64,000 nt of DNA from Geomonas oryzisoli. GTDB lineage: Bacteria > Desulfobacterota > Desulfuromonadia > Geobacterales > Geobacteraceae. Position 1 is the stretch's first letter. Each line of letters opens with the position of its first letter. The notes beneath the pieces were generated by a model, which had not been told where the DNA came from, made no database searches, and was given only the letters and a program-made list of their open reading frames with translations. Shown in pieces: positions 53,191 through 61,530 of the stretch. The position numbers and the translations under genes are program-made. The stretch spans positions 2,885,501 through 2,949,500 of the forward strand of contig NZ_CP076723.1 of assembly GCF_018986915.1 (NCBI RefSeq), given 5' to 3'.

Positions 53191-53626
53191 TTTAGTTCCC
53201 GTGCATCACGATTTAGTTCCCGTGTATCGCGATTTAGTTCCCGTGTATCGCGATTTAGTTCCCGTGTATCGCGATTTAGTTCCCGTGCATCACGGTTTAG
53301 TTCCCGTGCATCGCGATTTAGCTCCCGTGCATCGCGATTTAGTTCCCGTGCATCTCGATTTAGTTCCCGTGCATCGCGATTTAGTTCCAGTGCATCGCGA
53401 TTTAGTTCCCGTGTATCTCGATTTAGTTCCCGTGTATCGCGATTTAGTTCCAGTGTATCGCGATTTAGTTCCCGTGCATCACGATTTAGTTCCCGTGCAT
53501 CACGATTTAGTTCCCGTGCATCACGATTCAGTTCCCGTGCATCACGATTTAGTTCCCGTGCATCGCGATTTAGTTCCCGTGCATCGCGATTCAGTTCACG
53601 TGCATCGGGATTTAGGTCCCGTGTAT
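53191..53626 (+). repeat. 21-bp tandem repeat (21 copies) interrupted by the IS element
   Basis: Unit consensus TTTAGTTCCCGTGCATCGCGA, with copies starting every 21 bp from 53191 to 53611 and differing at one to three bases. The 21st copy is split by the IS and resumes at 54945. It is a multiple of 3, so both strands have long frames (minus-strand heptad LNRDARE). No start codon before it on the minus strand once the IS is removed, so coding is doubtful. No spacers, so it is not CRISPR. Confidence 0.9.
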
Positions 53627-54944
53627 GGGCGTGTAAAGGATTTTGTGTAAATGCCCCATCGGCTACATTTGTGGCATTCTTCCTTCGTAAATAATTGAGA
53701 ATTGATTTAGAGCTAGCCTCCACCCGGGAATTGCTTTGCACCAGGTTTTGGAAACGTTCCTAAAAGCCAAGTAAAGCAGCTTGAACATGGCCTCGTCGTT
53801 CGGGAAAGATCCTCGGTTTTTCGTTACCTTCCGTACCGACATGTTTAGGGACTCAATGGCGTTGGTGGTGTAGATGACCCTCCTGATCTCGGGAGCATAC
53901 GAAAAGAAGGGAATTATATTATCCCAGTTTCTTCGCCACGCCTTCGATACCGACGGATAAGTCGGGTCCCATTTTGCCTCAAATGCCTCCAGATTCATCT
54001 CGGCCTGCTCTGCCGTCGGGGCCTGATATATTGCCCTCAAATCCTCAGCAACTTCTTTCCAACGCTTCCTAGCAACGTAGTTCATGCTGTGACGGACCAT
54101 GTGCACGATGCAAAGCTGAACCTGGGTATTTGGGAAAACCGCTTCAATTGCTTCAGGAAAGCCTTTGAGACCATCAACACATGCTATGAAGATGTCCTTT
54201 ACTCCCCGATTTCTCAGTTCCGTAACTACCTGAAGCCAGAACTTGGCACCTTCATTTTCGGCAGTCCACACTCCTAGGATCTCCTTGATCCCTTCCGCAG
54301 TGATGCCTATGCCGAGATAGACTGCCTTATTAATAACATGGCCATTATGTCGGACTCGTACTCTGATGGCATCCAGATATACAATCGGGTAAACCTCTTC
54401 TAAAAGCCGATTCTGCCACTGTTTTACTTCATCTGCGATGGCATCCGTGACCTGTGATACGAGCGTTGGCGAGACCTCTACTCCATACATCTCCTGAAGG
54501 TGACCCTGAATGTCACGAGTGGTCATTCCACGGGCGTACATGGAGATGATCTTGTCGTCAAAGCCGGTAAAACGAGTCTGCCCCTTTGGCAGGATAAGCG
54601 GCTCGAATGTTCCATTGCGGTCGCGCGGGACGGTGACTTTGAGGGTACCGAATTCTCCCTTTACCGTTTTGTCATAACTCCCATTGCGCGAGTTCCCGCT
54701 GTTATTGCCGTCTTGGGAATGCTTCTCATAACCAAGATGATCTGTCATCTCGGCCTGCATTGCGCGCTCGAGGACGCGTTTAGTCAGATGCTTCAGAAGC
54801 CCGTTTTCACCAACGATGTCCTCGGGTTTCTTGCAGTCCTTCATCAAAGCATCATGCAATTCATCTACACTGGCCATCGGTTTCCCTCCTGAGAAGTGGG
54901 TTCTAACCGAAATTGGCCATTTACACAAAGGATTTTACAGGCCC
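53627..54944. mobile_element. Complete IS256-family insertion sequence
   Basis: 1318 bp with terminal inverted repeats (GGGCGTGTAAAGGAT and GGGCCTGTAAAATCC, then both TTTGTGTAAATG), flanked by an 8-bp direct repeat CCGTGTAT at 53619-53626 and 54945-54952. The insertion is inside one unit of the 21-bp repeat. The element appears intact. Confidence 0.88.
53663..54877 (-). CDS. IS256-family transposase
   Basis: 404 aa from ATG 54877, with AGGAGGG upstream. IS256-type DDE transposase: MASVDELHDALM, VYLDAIRVRVR (first Asp), CVDGLKGFPEAIEAVFPNTQVQ (second Asp), and the Glu in TTNAIESLN. It fills the IS between the terminal repeats. Probably active. Confidence 0.93.
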   Translation of the reverse strand: MASVDELHDALMKDCKKPEDIVGENGLLKHLTKRVLERAMQAEMTDHLGYEKHSQDGNNSGNSRNGSYDKTVKGEFGTLKVTVPRDRNGTFEPLILPKGQTRFTGFDDKIISMYARGMTTRDIQGHLQEMYGVEVSPTLVSQVTDAIADEVKQWQNRLLEEVYPIVYLDAIRVRVRHNGHVINKAVYLGIGITAEGIKEILGVWTAENEGAKFWLQVVTELRNRGVKDIFIACVDGLKGFPEAIEAVFPNTQVQLCIVHMVRHSMNYVARKRWKEVAEDLRAIYQAPTAEQAEMNLEAFEAKWDPTYPSVSKAWRRNWDNIIPFFSYAPEIRRVIYTTNAIESLNMSVRKVTKNRGSFPNDEAMFKLLYLAFRNVSKTWCKAIPGWRLALNQFSIIYEGRMPQM

Positions 54945-55117
54945 CCGTGTATCGCGGTTTGTAGCACGTAAGCGTTGATATATTGGTTACTAGCGAACAT
55001 TTGTAACTTGTAAATCAAGATAAAAGGATTGAAGAATTAGGGGGCAAGAAAGAAGAGCTAGACGCGGACGACGGCATACGGGGGGCATGGAAGGAAGTGC
55101 GGGAAATGAATGAAATA

Positions 55118-55139
55118 GGGGGTGTCGAGAGACACCCCC
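55118..55139. terminator. Hairpin at the 3' side of the 55179 gene
   Basis: GGGGGTGTC-gaga-GACACCCCC (9-bp arms). On the minus strand it is followed by TATTTCATT, a weak terminator tail. Confidence 0.55.
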
Positions 55140-55178
55140 CCGTTGAAATGTCCTTTGAGGCGGAGAGCCGGAAGCGCA

Positions 55179-55610
55179 TCAAGATGAGCTACCGCCCTCA
55201 CCTTCTCCCGGCTCGCTCTGACCTGCACCGAGTGCTGCATTTACGGCCTTGCCCCGGCCGTGCCCCCTTCTGTCCTTGCACAGGTCGAATCCGGAGACGC
55301 TATACACGTCAGGTCTCAAAACGGCGACCATTTCCAGGTACAACACAATCTGGTCGAGGTAAATGACAAGCTGCGCCTGGAGTAGGTCGCGTTCCACAAG
55401 CAACATCCTATTGCCCATCATGGTCTCGTTATGCACCGCATCGTGTTTGACCACTGCAGCAAAAAACGCCTGGAGCAGCGCCAATCTCCCTTCCCAAAAT
55501 GAATCGGGAAATCTGGTCTTGTCACCCAGCGCGGCTGCAACCCTCTGCACAAAGGTGTGAAACTTCGTTGGCGGCAGATTCCGGTAGTTCCGTATAATCC
55601 GAAAACCCAT
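55179..55610 (-). CDS. Hypothetical protein of 143 aa
   Basis: Start and tail look coding (MGFRIIRNYRNLPPTKFHTFVQRVAAALGDKTRFPD, then KHDAVHNETMMGNRMLLVERDLLQAQLVIYLDQIVLYLEM). No family recognised. Helical, no signal peptide. A similar kind of protein occurs repeatedly in Geobacter genomes in my memory, but I cannot confirm that. Two plus-strand frames in this interval are antisense. Confidence 0.6.
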   Translation of the reverse strand: MGFRIIRNYRNLPPTKFHTFVQRVAAALGDKTRFPDSFWEGRLALLQAFFAAVVKHDAVHNETMMGNRMLLVERDLLQAQLVIYLDQIVLYLEMVAVLRPDVYSVSGFDLCKDRRGHGRGKAVNAALGAGQSEPGEGEGGSSS

Positions 55611-55833
55611 GTCGCACCTCCCTTGCTTCGCATCAGCGAAAGCCCTGACCTTCGTTTAATTAGTCTACTCCAATCTATGCAGCGTAATTGAGAATACAAC
55701 GTAGATGACGCAATGCAAGCCGGAGCGGTTAAATACTCCAATGGCCCCTGAGGGGGCTAAAAGCGCTGCCGCGGTCTGCAGAAAAGAGATGTCATTGCGA
55801 GGAGGGGAAAGGTGTCGGAGCAGAAGCAGGGAA

Positions 55834-56913
55834 TCAGGACTGCGATGTTGCGGGGGCTAGCTGCTGATTGGCCTTCAACCATGCGACGAAACGCTCCCTG
55901 TTCCTTCTCGACAGGATGCGTGCGAACTTGTCCTGGTCGTAGAGATAGAGGCAGTGCCTGATCGAGGTGTAGGCGCTGAAGGTTCTTTCAGGGTTTTCCG
56001 CGAGCATGTGGTCGCGATACTCCCTGACGACCTTCAGATTCTCGTTCAGGCACCGGTGCAGTTCGGCCTTTTGCAGGGTGCTGTTTTGCTCGAGTATGTC
56101 CTGGACGAAATCATCTACCTTCTCGTCGTCGAAGACGAAGTCACGGAAAAAGTGCCCGGCAATGGGCATGAAATTAAAGGCGTTCACCGTCCTCGTGCCC
56201 GAGATAACCGCCTGGCCCGGCGCTTCCGGTTCGACCTGCGTCACCGTCGCCTGCTGCATCAGGTCGGAGGTCGCGTTCCTGATCTCTTTAAACTCACGGT
56301 CAGCGAGCTCGAAAAGGGCGGCGAGCACGTTGATCCTGCGCTTCAGATCCACCGGGATCGACTTCTTGTACTTGATCTTATGGTCCAGCATGCTCCAGGC
56401 GTCCTGGATCAGCGACCGAATCTGCACCTCGAAGCAGAGATCAGCCGACGGCAGGTTCCTGGTGAGATAAGCCGCCTCAGGGTCCAGTGCCAGATCCATG
56501 TGCAGCCCCTTGTAGCCGAAGGAGTCTTCCGTGCTCTCCACAGCTGAAGTCTTGTCGGTGACGTTTAATATCTTGAAATTGCGCTGCAGCAGTTCCGACA
56601 CCACCGGGACCTCATCTTCATAGAGGCAGACGATACGAACGCCTATCAGGTCCGAGATGAAGTCCCTTATCTGGTAGGGCTGCTCGTCGGCCTCGAGTTT
56701 CCCCTGGTACTTGCGCTGGAACTTTTTGATGCACTCCTCTTTGTCCTTGACGCGCCCTTCTACCTTTGTGGTCGCCCCCGCTCCAGTCTGGCTCACGAGG
56801 CTTCTGACGATGTCGACAAAGGAGTCCTTCGCCGCAATCAACCGTTTCTCGTTAGTCTCGTAGTATTTCCTGAAAAGTACTTTTTCCCGCTCAAAATCAA
56901 CTGATGCCATCAT
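55834..56913 (-). CDS. RelA/SpoT-domain (p)ppGpp synthetase-like protein
   Basis: 359 aa. Synthetase-domain motifs: GRVKDKEECIKKFQRKYQG, DLIGVRIVCLYEDEVP (catalytic Asp), DSFGYKGLHMDLALD and FEVQIRSLIQDAWSMLDHKIKYKKS. No HD hydrolase domain and no TGS/ACT. The C-terminal 150 residues have no recognised domain. Longer than typical small alarmone synthetases (about 210 aa). A nutrient or stress alarmone synthetase, or a toxic synthetase; which one cannot be told. Confidence 0.85.
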   Translation of the reverse strand: MMASVDFEREKVLFRKYYETNEKRLIAAKDSFVDIVRSLVSQTGAGATTKVEGRVKDKEECIKKFQRKYQGKLEADEQPYQIRDFISDLIGVRIVCLYEDEVPVVSELLQRNFKILNVTDKTSAVESTEDSFGYKGLHMDLALDPEAAYLTRNLPSADLCFEVQIRSLIQDAWSMLDHKIKYKKSIPVDLKRRINVLAALFELADREFKEIRNATSDLMQQATVTQVEPEAPGQAVISGTRTVNAFNFMPIAGHFFRDFVFDDEKVDDFVQDILEQNSTLQKAELHRCLNENLKVVREYRDHMLAENPERTFSAYTSIRHCLYLYDQDKFARILSRRNRERFVAWLKANQQLAPATSQS

Positions 56914-57062
56914 CGAATTCCTTATACCTCAAACCGCACAGCCGGAGTTCCTCCGTAGGAAGTGCATATTCGCTCCTGCTCACGAAGCTGTCCGTTGTTC
57001 AATAGCACAGGCGGGCTCTTTCAAAAAGGGAATTCGCTCAACGGTGAGGCCGAGGTCGCATC

Positions 57063-58196
57063 TCAGAAATGCCGCTCTTCGACCTCTTCGGCGGCTTTGT
57101 GGCGCTTGGCGGGGGGCTTCCAGAAGCTCGCCTGCCAGTTGTCGATCCCGTTTTCCCGTGCCACCCACGGGGGAAGACCGACCTTGAAATGGCGGGAGAG
57201 CGCGTAGACGTAGGGCTCGTACATGAGGCGGAGCTCGGCAAGGTTTTGTTCCAGGACTCCCCTCTCCTTCAGCTTGTAGCCGCTCTCGCGAAGGATGTCG
57301 CAGATCTCATCCAGCTTCGCCGAAGGCAGCCGGTCAGCCGGCAGTTGCCGGGGCTGGGTACGGAACACCAGCGCCAGGTCGACCACGGCATGGCGCGACA
57401 TGGCGAAGGTAAGCTCCGCCTGGCGGTTGCAGGTCCCCTCCACTCCCGCCATGATCAGGGCGCAGGTGTCCAGGATCGAGGTGAGCGCGGCCAACCAGGA
57501 CTGGTTGTCGTGCTGGGAACGGAAATAGGCGAGCACGGGGTAGGACAGATGCCCTTCGAGGAATTCCGCGGACCAGCGCTCCCACTCGTGCAGCAGTTCG
57601 CGAAGGGATTCGGCGCCGCCGTGGTGGCTGTGTCTGCGCAGCATCTCCGAAGCGGTGGGAGGTGAACCGGCCCTGGCGTCAAGCAGGGAGATGCTCACCT
57701 CGCGCCGGGCGAAGGATTGGTTCAGGGCCGGCAGGTAGCTGATGACCAGGGCGAGGAACGCGAACCCCATCCCGGATTCGACCACCACCAGCAAACGCCC
57801 CAGGCTCGTCTTGGGCACCACGTCGCCGATGCCGAGGGTGAAGAAGGTGGTGCCGCTCAGGTAGAGGTCGCTGATCAGCGCGGTGCCGCCGTCGGAGTAA
57901 AAAAGCCAGGAACCGCCCCAGTGGATGAAGGCGAAACCGGTGATCAGCACCGCCGCCCAAAGGCTTAAAAGAAGTAACAGCGACAGCGGCCCGAAGTAGC
58001 TCAGCCATGTTTCCCTGCGCCTGGGGGGAACGAAGTTGTGGATGAGCCAGGTCCAGGGACGCCAGCTGCTGCGGTAGAAGACCCGCGTGATTCGGAAGCG
58101 GCGCGTCACCCGGCGCGGCAGGATGATGGTTTCGAACCCCTCCCACAGTACCAGGAGCACCAGCACGGCTCCAAGAATCATCGCCACGATAGCCAT
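57063..58196 (-). CDS. Two-pore ion-channel-like membrane protein (Ion_trans_2)
   Basis: 377 aa with about four N-terminal membrane helices and the pore loop TTFFTLGIGDVVPKTSLGRLL, a TxGxGD variant of the K+ filter. The C-terminal 200 residues are soluble and unrecognised. Plausibly a K+ channel; the filter variant means selectivity is uncertain. Separated by 149 bp from the RelA-type gene on the same strand. Confidence 0.75.
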   Translation of the reverse strand: MAIVAMILGAVLVLLVLWEGFETIILPRRVTRRFRITRVFYRSSWRPWTWLIHNFVPPRRRETWLSYFGPLSLLLLLSLWAAVLITGFAFIHWGGSWLFYSDGGTALISDLYLSGTTFFTLGIGDVVPKTSLGRLLVVVESGMGFAFLALVISYLPALNQSFARREVSISLLDARAGSPPTASEMLRRHSHHGGAESLRELLHEWERWSAEFLEGHLSYPVLAYFRSQHDNQSWLAALTSILDTCALIMAGVEGTCNRQAELTFAMSRHAVVDLALVFRTQPRQLPADRLPSAKLDEICDILRESGYKLKERGVLEQNLAELRLMYEPYVYALSRHFKVGLPPWVARENGIDNWQASFWKPPAKRHKAAEEVEERHF

Positions 58197-58253
58197 ATCC
58201 GCCTCTCATCCGCCCTTCGCACCGCCGTTAACTCTCATAGCATTATAACCTAG

Positions 58254-58384
58254 AACCATTGGCCACGGAGAAAATCTGAGGACTTCTGAGAAAACCGGAA
58301 ACCAGACACAAAAAAAGAGGGGTTTCCCCCTCTCGTATTGTGCCTCTCTCAGATTTTCTCAGATTTTCTCCGTGGCTAATGGTT
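58254..58384. repeat. MITE-like inverted repeat
   Basis: About 27-bp arms (58254-58280 and 58358-58384) differ at one base; the centre holds the hairpin gaggggtttccccctc. No transposase. Sits just past the histidine kinase stop, so it may end that transcript. Confidence 0.6.
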
Positions 58385-58398
58385 TGCAGCCTTGGAAT

Positions 58399-60018
58399 CT
58401 ATGCCACGCATGCCTCCTGGGACACCGGCAGCCTTACCTTGAAGGTGGTGCCTGAGCCGGGGACGCTTTCGACGGCGATCTCGCCGTTGTGCTTCCTGAT
58501 GATGTCGTAGCTGATGGAGAGCCCGAGGCCGGTTCCCTTGCCGACATCCTTGGTCGTGAAAAAGGGCTCGAAAATCCGGTTCACGATCTCCGGCGGGATC
58601 CCCGCGCCGGTGTCGCTTACCGAGACGAAGACATCGTCACCGTCGCTCCAGGTTCGGATCACGATCTCCCCTGAGCTCTCGATTGCTTGCGAGGCGTTGA
58701 TCAGCAGGTTGAGAAATACCTGGTTGAGCTGCTGCGGGTAACAACAGACGGGGGGGAGCACTCCGAACTCCCGCTTCAAGGTGGCGACGTACTTGATCTC
58801 GTTCCAGGCGATACTGATGGTGGTCTCGAGGCATTCGTTCAGATCGACCCGCGAGTATTGAACCTGGTCCACCCGGGAGAAGTTCTTCAGGCTCTGCACA
58901 ATGTGCTGCACCCGCCCTCCCCCTTCCAGCGACTCGGCGATCAGCTGTTTGCCGTCATCGAGGATGTGATCGATCTTCAGCTGCTTCCTGGTCCGGGAGA
59001 GGTCGTCACAGACGGCTTGATCCCCTCCTTTGCCGATCGCCTCGTCCTGGGCCGCGATGAACTCCTCCAGTCGTTGCAGGTATTTGCCCAGTGTGGAGAG
59101 GTTACTGGTGACGAACCCCATGGGGTTGTTGATCTCGTGGGCGACGCCGGCGGCCAGCTGTCCGATGGAGGCCATCTTCTCCTGCTGGGTGAGGTAGTTG
59201 TCCTTCTCCCGGTTCTTCGCCACCTCATCCTGGACCCTGGACTCCAGGGTCAGGTTCAAATCCTCGAGTTCCCGGGCGCGTTCCTGCAACGCTTCCTTGG
59301 CCGCGGTCAGCTCGCGCACCCGTTCGGAAATGGCGCGGGACATCATGTTGAAGGCGGCACCCAGCCGCCCGACGTCGTCATGCCCCTCGCGCACCGGCGC
59401 CGGTGTCAGGTTGCCGTTGGCGACCTCGAGACTCGCCCTGGTGAGCGTGACCAGGTGTCGGGTCAGCCAGTAGCCGAGCAGGGTCAGTATCACCGTAGAA
59501 AGGAACACCTCGATGATGGCGATGGTTCCCCCCTGCAGTAGCAGGAGGTGCCGGGCGGCGACGATCTGGGCGAGATCCAGCCCGAAGTGCAGGGTGCCCA
59601 GAGGCTGCCCGGTCTGGTCGATGGGGACGAGCACGTCGTAGCGCGGAGCGCGGGTCCCCTGGAACAACTCGAAGCTTTGACTGGGGGGAGGAAGGGCCTG
59701 GTCACGCCCCCAGCCGCTGGAGGCGACCCGCCTCCCGGCGCTGTCCAGGATCACGATGTACTTGACCCCGCCGGCACGGCGGCTCTCGTCGATGACGGCC
59801 TGAACGGTTGCGAAGTCCTGCTGGGCAAGGGGGGCGGTAAGCGCGGCAATGAGGACCGGCGACATCTGCTCGGCCTGCCACCGGGCCTGTTTGGTCATGG
59901 CACCGTGCAGAAGGCGCAGGCTGTTGAACACCATCACGAACAACATCAGTATCTCGATGCCGATGGCGAGCATCACCAGACGGCCCCGTACCGTTGACCA
60001 GGGAGCGAGCGGTCTCAT
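58399..60018 (-). CDS. Membrane sensor histidine kinase
   Basis: 539 aa with two membrane helices (about 15-38 and 160-185), an extracytoplasmic segment between, HAMP, a coiled coil, HisKA with [13 protein letters not shown] and an HATPase_c domain. No receiver domain. The gene overlaps the PhnD-like gene by 4 bp (ATGA), so the two are made together; the binding protein probably feeds ligand information to the kinase. A response regulator is not encoded beside it. Confidence 0.88.
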   Translation of the reverse strand: MRPLAPWSTVRGRLVMLAIGIEILMLFVMVFNSLRLLHGAMTKQARWQAEQMSPVLIAALTAPLAQQDFATVQAVIDESRRAGGVKYIVILDSAGRRVASSGWGRDQALPPPSQSFELFQGTRAPRYDVLVPIDQTGQPLGTLHFGLDLAQIVAARHLLLLQGGTIAIIEVFLSTVILTLLGYWLTRHLVTLTRASLEVANGNLTPAPVREGHDDVGRLGAAFNMMSRAISERVRELTAAKEALQERARELEDLNLTLESRVQDEVAKNREKDNYLTQQEKMASIGQLAAGVAHEINNPMGFVTSNLSTLGKYLQRLEEFIAAQDEAIGKGGDQAVCDDLSRTRKQLKIDHILDDGKQLIAESLEGGGRVQHIVQSLKNFSRVDQVQYSRVDLNECLETTISIAWNEIKYVATLKREFGVLPPVCCYPQQLNQVFLNLLINASQAIESSGEIVIRTWSDGDDVFVSVSDTGAGIPPEIVNRIFEPFFTTKDVGKGTGLGLSISYDIIRKHNGEIAVESVPGSGTTFKVRLPVSQEACVA

Positions 60019-60845
60019 CTTTCTTCTTTTTTAAGCAGCCTTTTGACCTCGGCTGCATAGCGGTCCATACCTTCCAGCTCCCCCTGGTGGAGCTTTCGGT
60101 AGCCGCCGAGCTTGTTGGCGTCGAAATAGCGCTTACCCTCCGGTGTCTCCGCAAACGACCACAGTGCCGCGTTGATGGCCTTTTCTCGCGACGACCAGCG
60201 CTGGTTCAAGAGGTATACCCGCCCGGCGAGGGGGGTGCTTTGGGCGATGATGCGCAACTGCCCCTGCACCTCCGGGCGCAGCTTCTGGAAGTTGGCGAGC
60301 GAGGTGAACCCTGCTGCGGCTTCGCCGGCCAAGAGGAGCTGCGCGACGCTGTCCGAGGCGCTGACGAATTTGACCGGCAAGGTGGTGACGTGATTTTCGA
60401 CGAGCCAGTGTTCCCCCCACAGGGTTACCAGCGAAGCCGCGCTGAGCCCGAGGACCTTCTTCCCTTTCAGATCCGCGGCCTTTGTTATGTCGCTGTTTCG
60501 GGGGACGATGGTGACGGCCTTGAAGTCGGCCTTGTAGGTGAGTTGCGGCAGGTAGTCGGCGTCGAGTTGCAGCAGCCGCGCCTGGTGACCGGTGGTGATG
60601 GCGAGATCGTACTTCTGGGCCAGGGCGCGCCGTGCGAACTCATCGAAGTCCGGCGCGGTGACGATCTCCACCGGCATGTTCAGCCTCTTGCCCAGGTAAA
60701 GCCGCAACGGCTGGTACATCTCGAGGATGACCCGGGCACTGGTATGGGGGGCCACCCCTATCACGAAACTCCCTTGGGCAGAGGCGATCCCCGGGAGAAG
60801 CGTCAGAAACAATACAAGGCCAAAGAGACGGATCATGCTTCGCAT
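60015..60845 (-). CDS. PhnD-like periplasmic substrate-binding protein
   Basis: 276 aa from ATG 60845, with AGGAGG upstream; the 60860 ATG lacks such a site. Signal peptide LFGLVLFLTLLPGIASAQG. Matches phosphate/phosphonate-type PhnD binding proteins (FVIGVAPHTSARVILEMYQPL, ADLKGKKVLGLS, ITTGHQARLLQLDAD). No permease or ATPase adjoins, so it may be a sensor co-receptor for the kinase rather than a transporter component. Confidence 0.85.
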   Translation of the reverse strand: MRSMIRLFGLVLFLTLLPGIASAQGSFVIGVAPHTSARVILEMYQPLRLYLGKRLNMPVEIVTAPDFDEFARRALAQKYDLAITTGHQARLLQLDADYLPQLTYKADFKAVTIVPRNSDITKAADLKGKKVLGLSAASLVTLWGEHWLVENHVTTLPVKFVSASDSVAQLLLAGEAAAGFTSLANFQKLRPEVQGQLRIIAQSTPLAGRVYLLNQRWSSREKAINAALWSFAETPEGKRYFDANKLGGYRKLHQGELEGMDRYAAEVKRLLKKEER

Positions 60846-60860
60846 TACTCCTCCTTGCAT

Positions 60861-61169
60861 CCATTTCCGCTGCTTGCAATTGCCGGGCGATGCAGGCGGG
60901 CGAGCCGCGGCTCCGGCACTTCAAGCATCCGGAAAAGCCAGGTGTGTTAGTTGCTACTGGGTGACCGTATCGGTAAGGGCCGCAGAAACTTGAATTGATC
61001 GGCGCGGAGGGCGAGGGGGAAGTCAGGACGGCTTGGCGAACACAGCTATGCGGGCGGTGCAGTACTAAAGCACAAAAAGCCCACCGAGTAAAACCGGCGG
61101 GCTTTTGTGCACCTGCAAATTAAAGCGGTGATTGAGCGCTTCAGGCGCCTGTTTCCTTACAAGCGGAAA
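60861..61169. terminator. Gene-free region with bidirectional terminator
   Basis: A long hairpin lies at 61071-61111 (GCACAAAAAGCCCaCCG ... CGGcGGGCTTTTGTGC) with A/T runs on both sides, suited to terminating either strand. Otherwise nothing recognised. Confidence 0.75.
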
Positions 61170-61331
61170 CTACCTGCGCCCGCCATACGGGCCGCGCCCA
61201 TAATAGCCATAGTCATCGTAGTAATAGCCATGATGGTGCCCATAATAACCGTCCACCGGCACGACAATGCATGCCGACAGCAGTGCCGGCAGCACCGCCA
61301 GTGCCACCAGGTAACGGATTTTCCTTTTCAT
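61170..61331 (-). CDS. Small Tyr/His/Gly-rich lipoprotein
   Basis: 53 aa from ATG 61331, with AAAGGAG upstream. Lipobox LLSAC at about residue 21 marks a lipoprotein signal peptide; the mature part is Tyr/Gly/His-rich (YYGHHHGYYYDDYGYYGRG). Histidine-rich tails may bind metal. Function unknown. Confidence 0.7.
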   Translation of the reverse strand: MKRKIRYLVALAVLPALLSACIVVPVDGYYGHHHGYYYDDYGYYGRGPYGGRR

Positions 61332-61426
61332 ATCCGTGCTCCTTTTCACCGTGCTCCTTATAACTGGAAATGTCGCCACCTCCTTTGATTATAGAGAGAT
61401 TGGGGTGAAAAGTGGAGACGGCAAAA

Positions 61427-61520
61427 GGGACTGGCTCCGTTAGGTGCCTGTCCCTCTCGCGGAACGTTCTTTTCAGCTTAGCCACCAAAGGGGGACAGGC
61501 ACCTGGCGGAGCCAGTCCCC
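61427..61520. repeat. Inverted-repeat element
   Basis: A left arm at 61427-61454 (GGGACTGGCTCCG, GGTGCCTGTCCC) pairs with a right arm at 61490-61520, with the core GGAGCCAGTCCCC. The pattern resembles REP/RAYT-related repeats common in Geobacter. It ends 10 bp before the oxidoreductase stop. Confidence 0.6.
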
Positions 61521-61530
61521 TCTGGCCGCT

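Noticed and set aside
53191-53626. CRISPR array at the 21-bp repeat
   Set aside because: The units are contiguous with no unique spacers, and no cas genes lie nearby; this is a minisatellite.
53130-53741. 203-aa protein of RELNRDA repeats as a real gene
   Set aside because: The only start codon lies inside the IS transposase; without the IS the frame has no start, and the opposite strand is equally open because the period is a multiple of 3.
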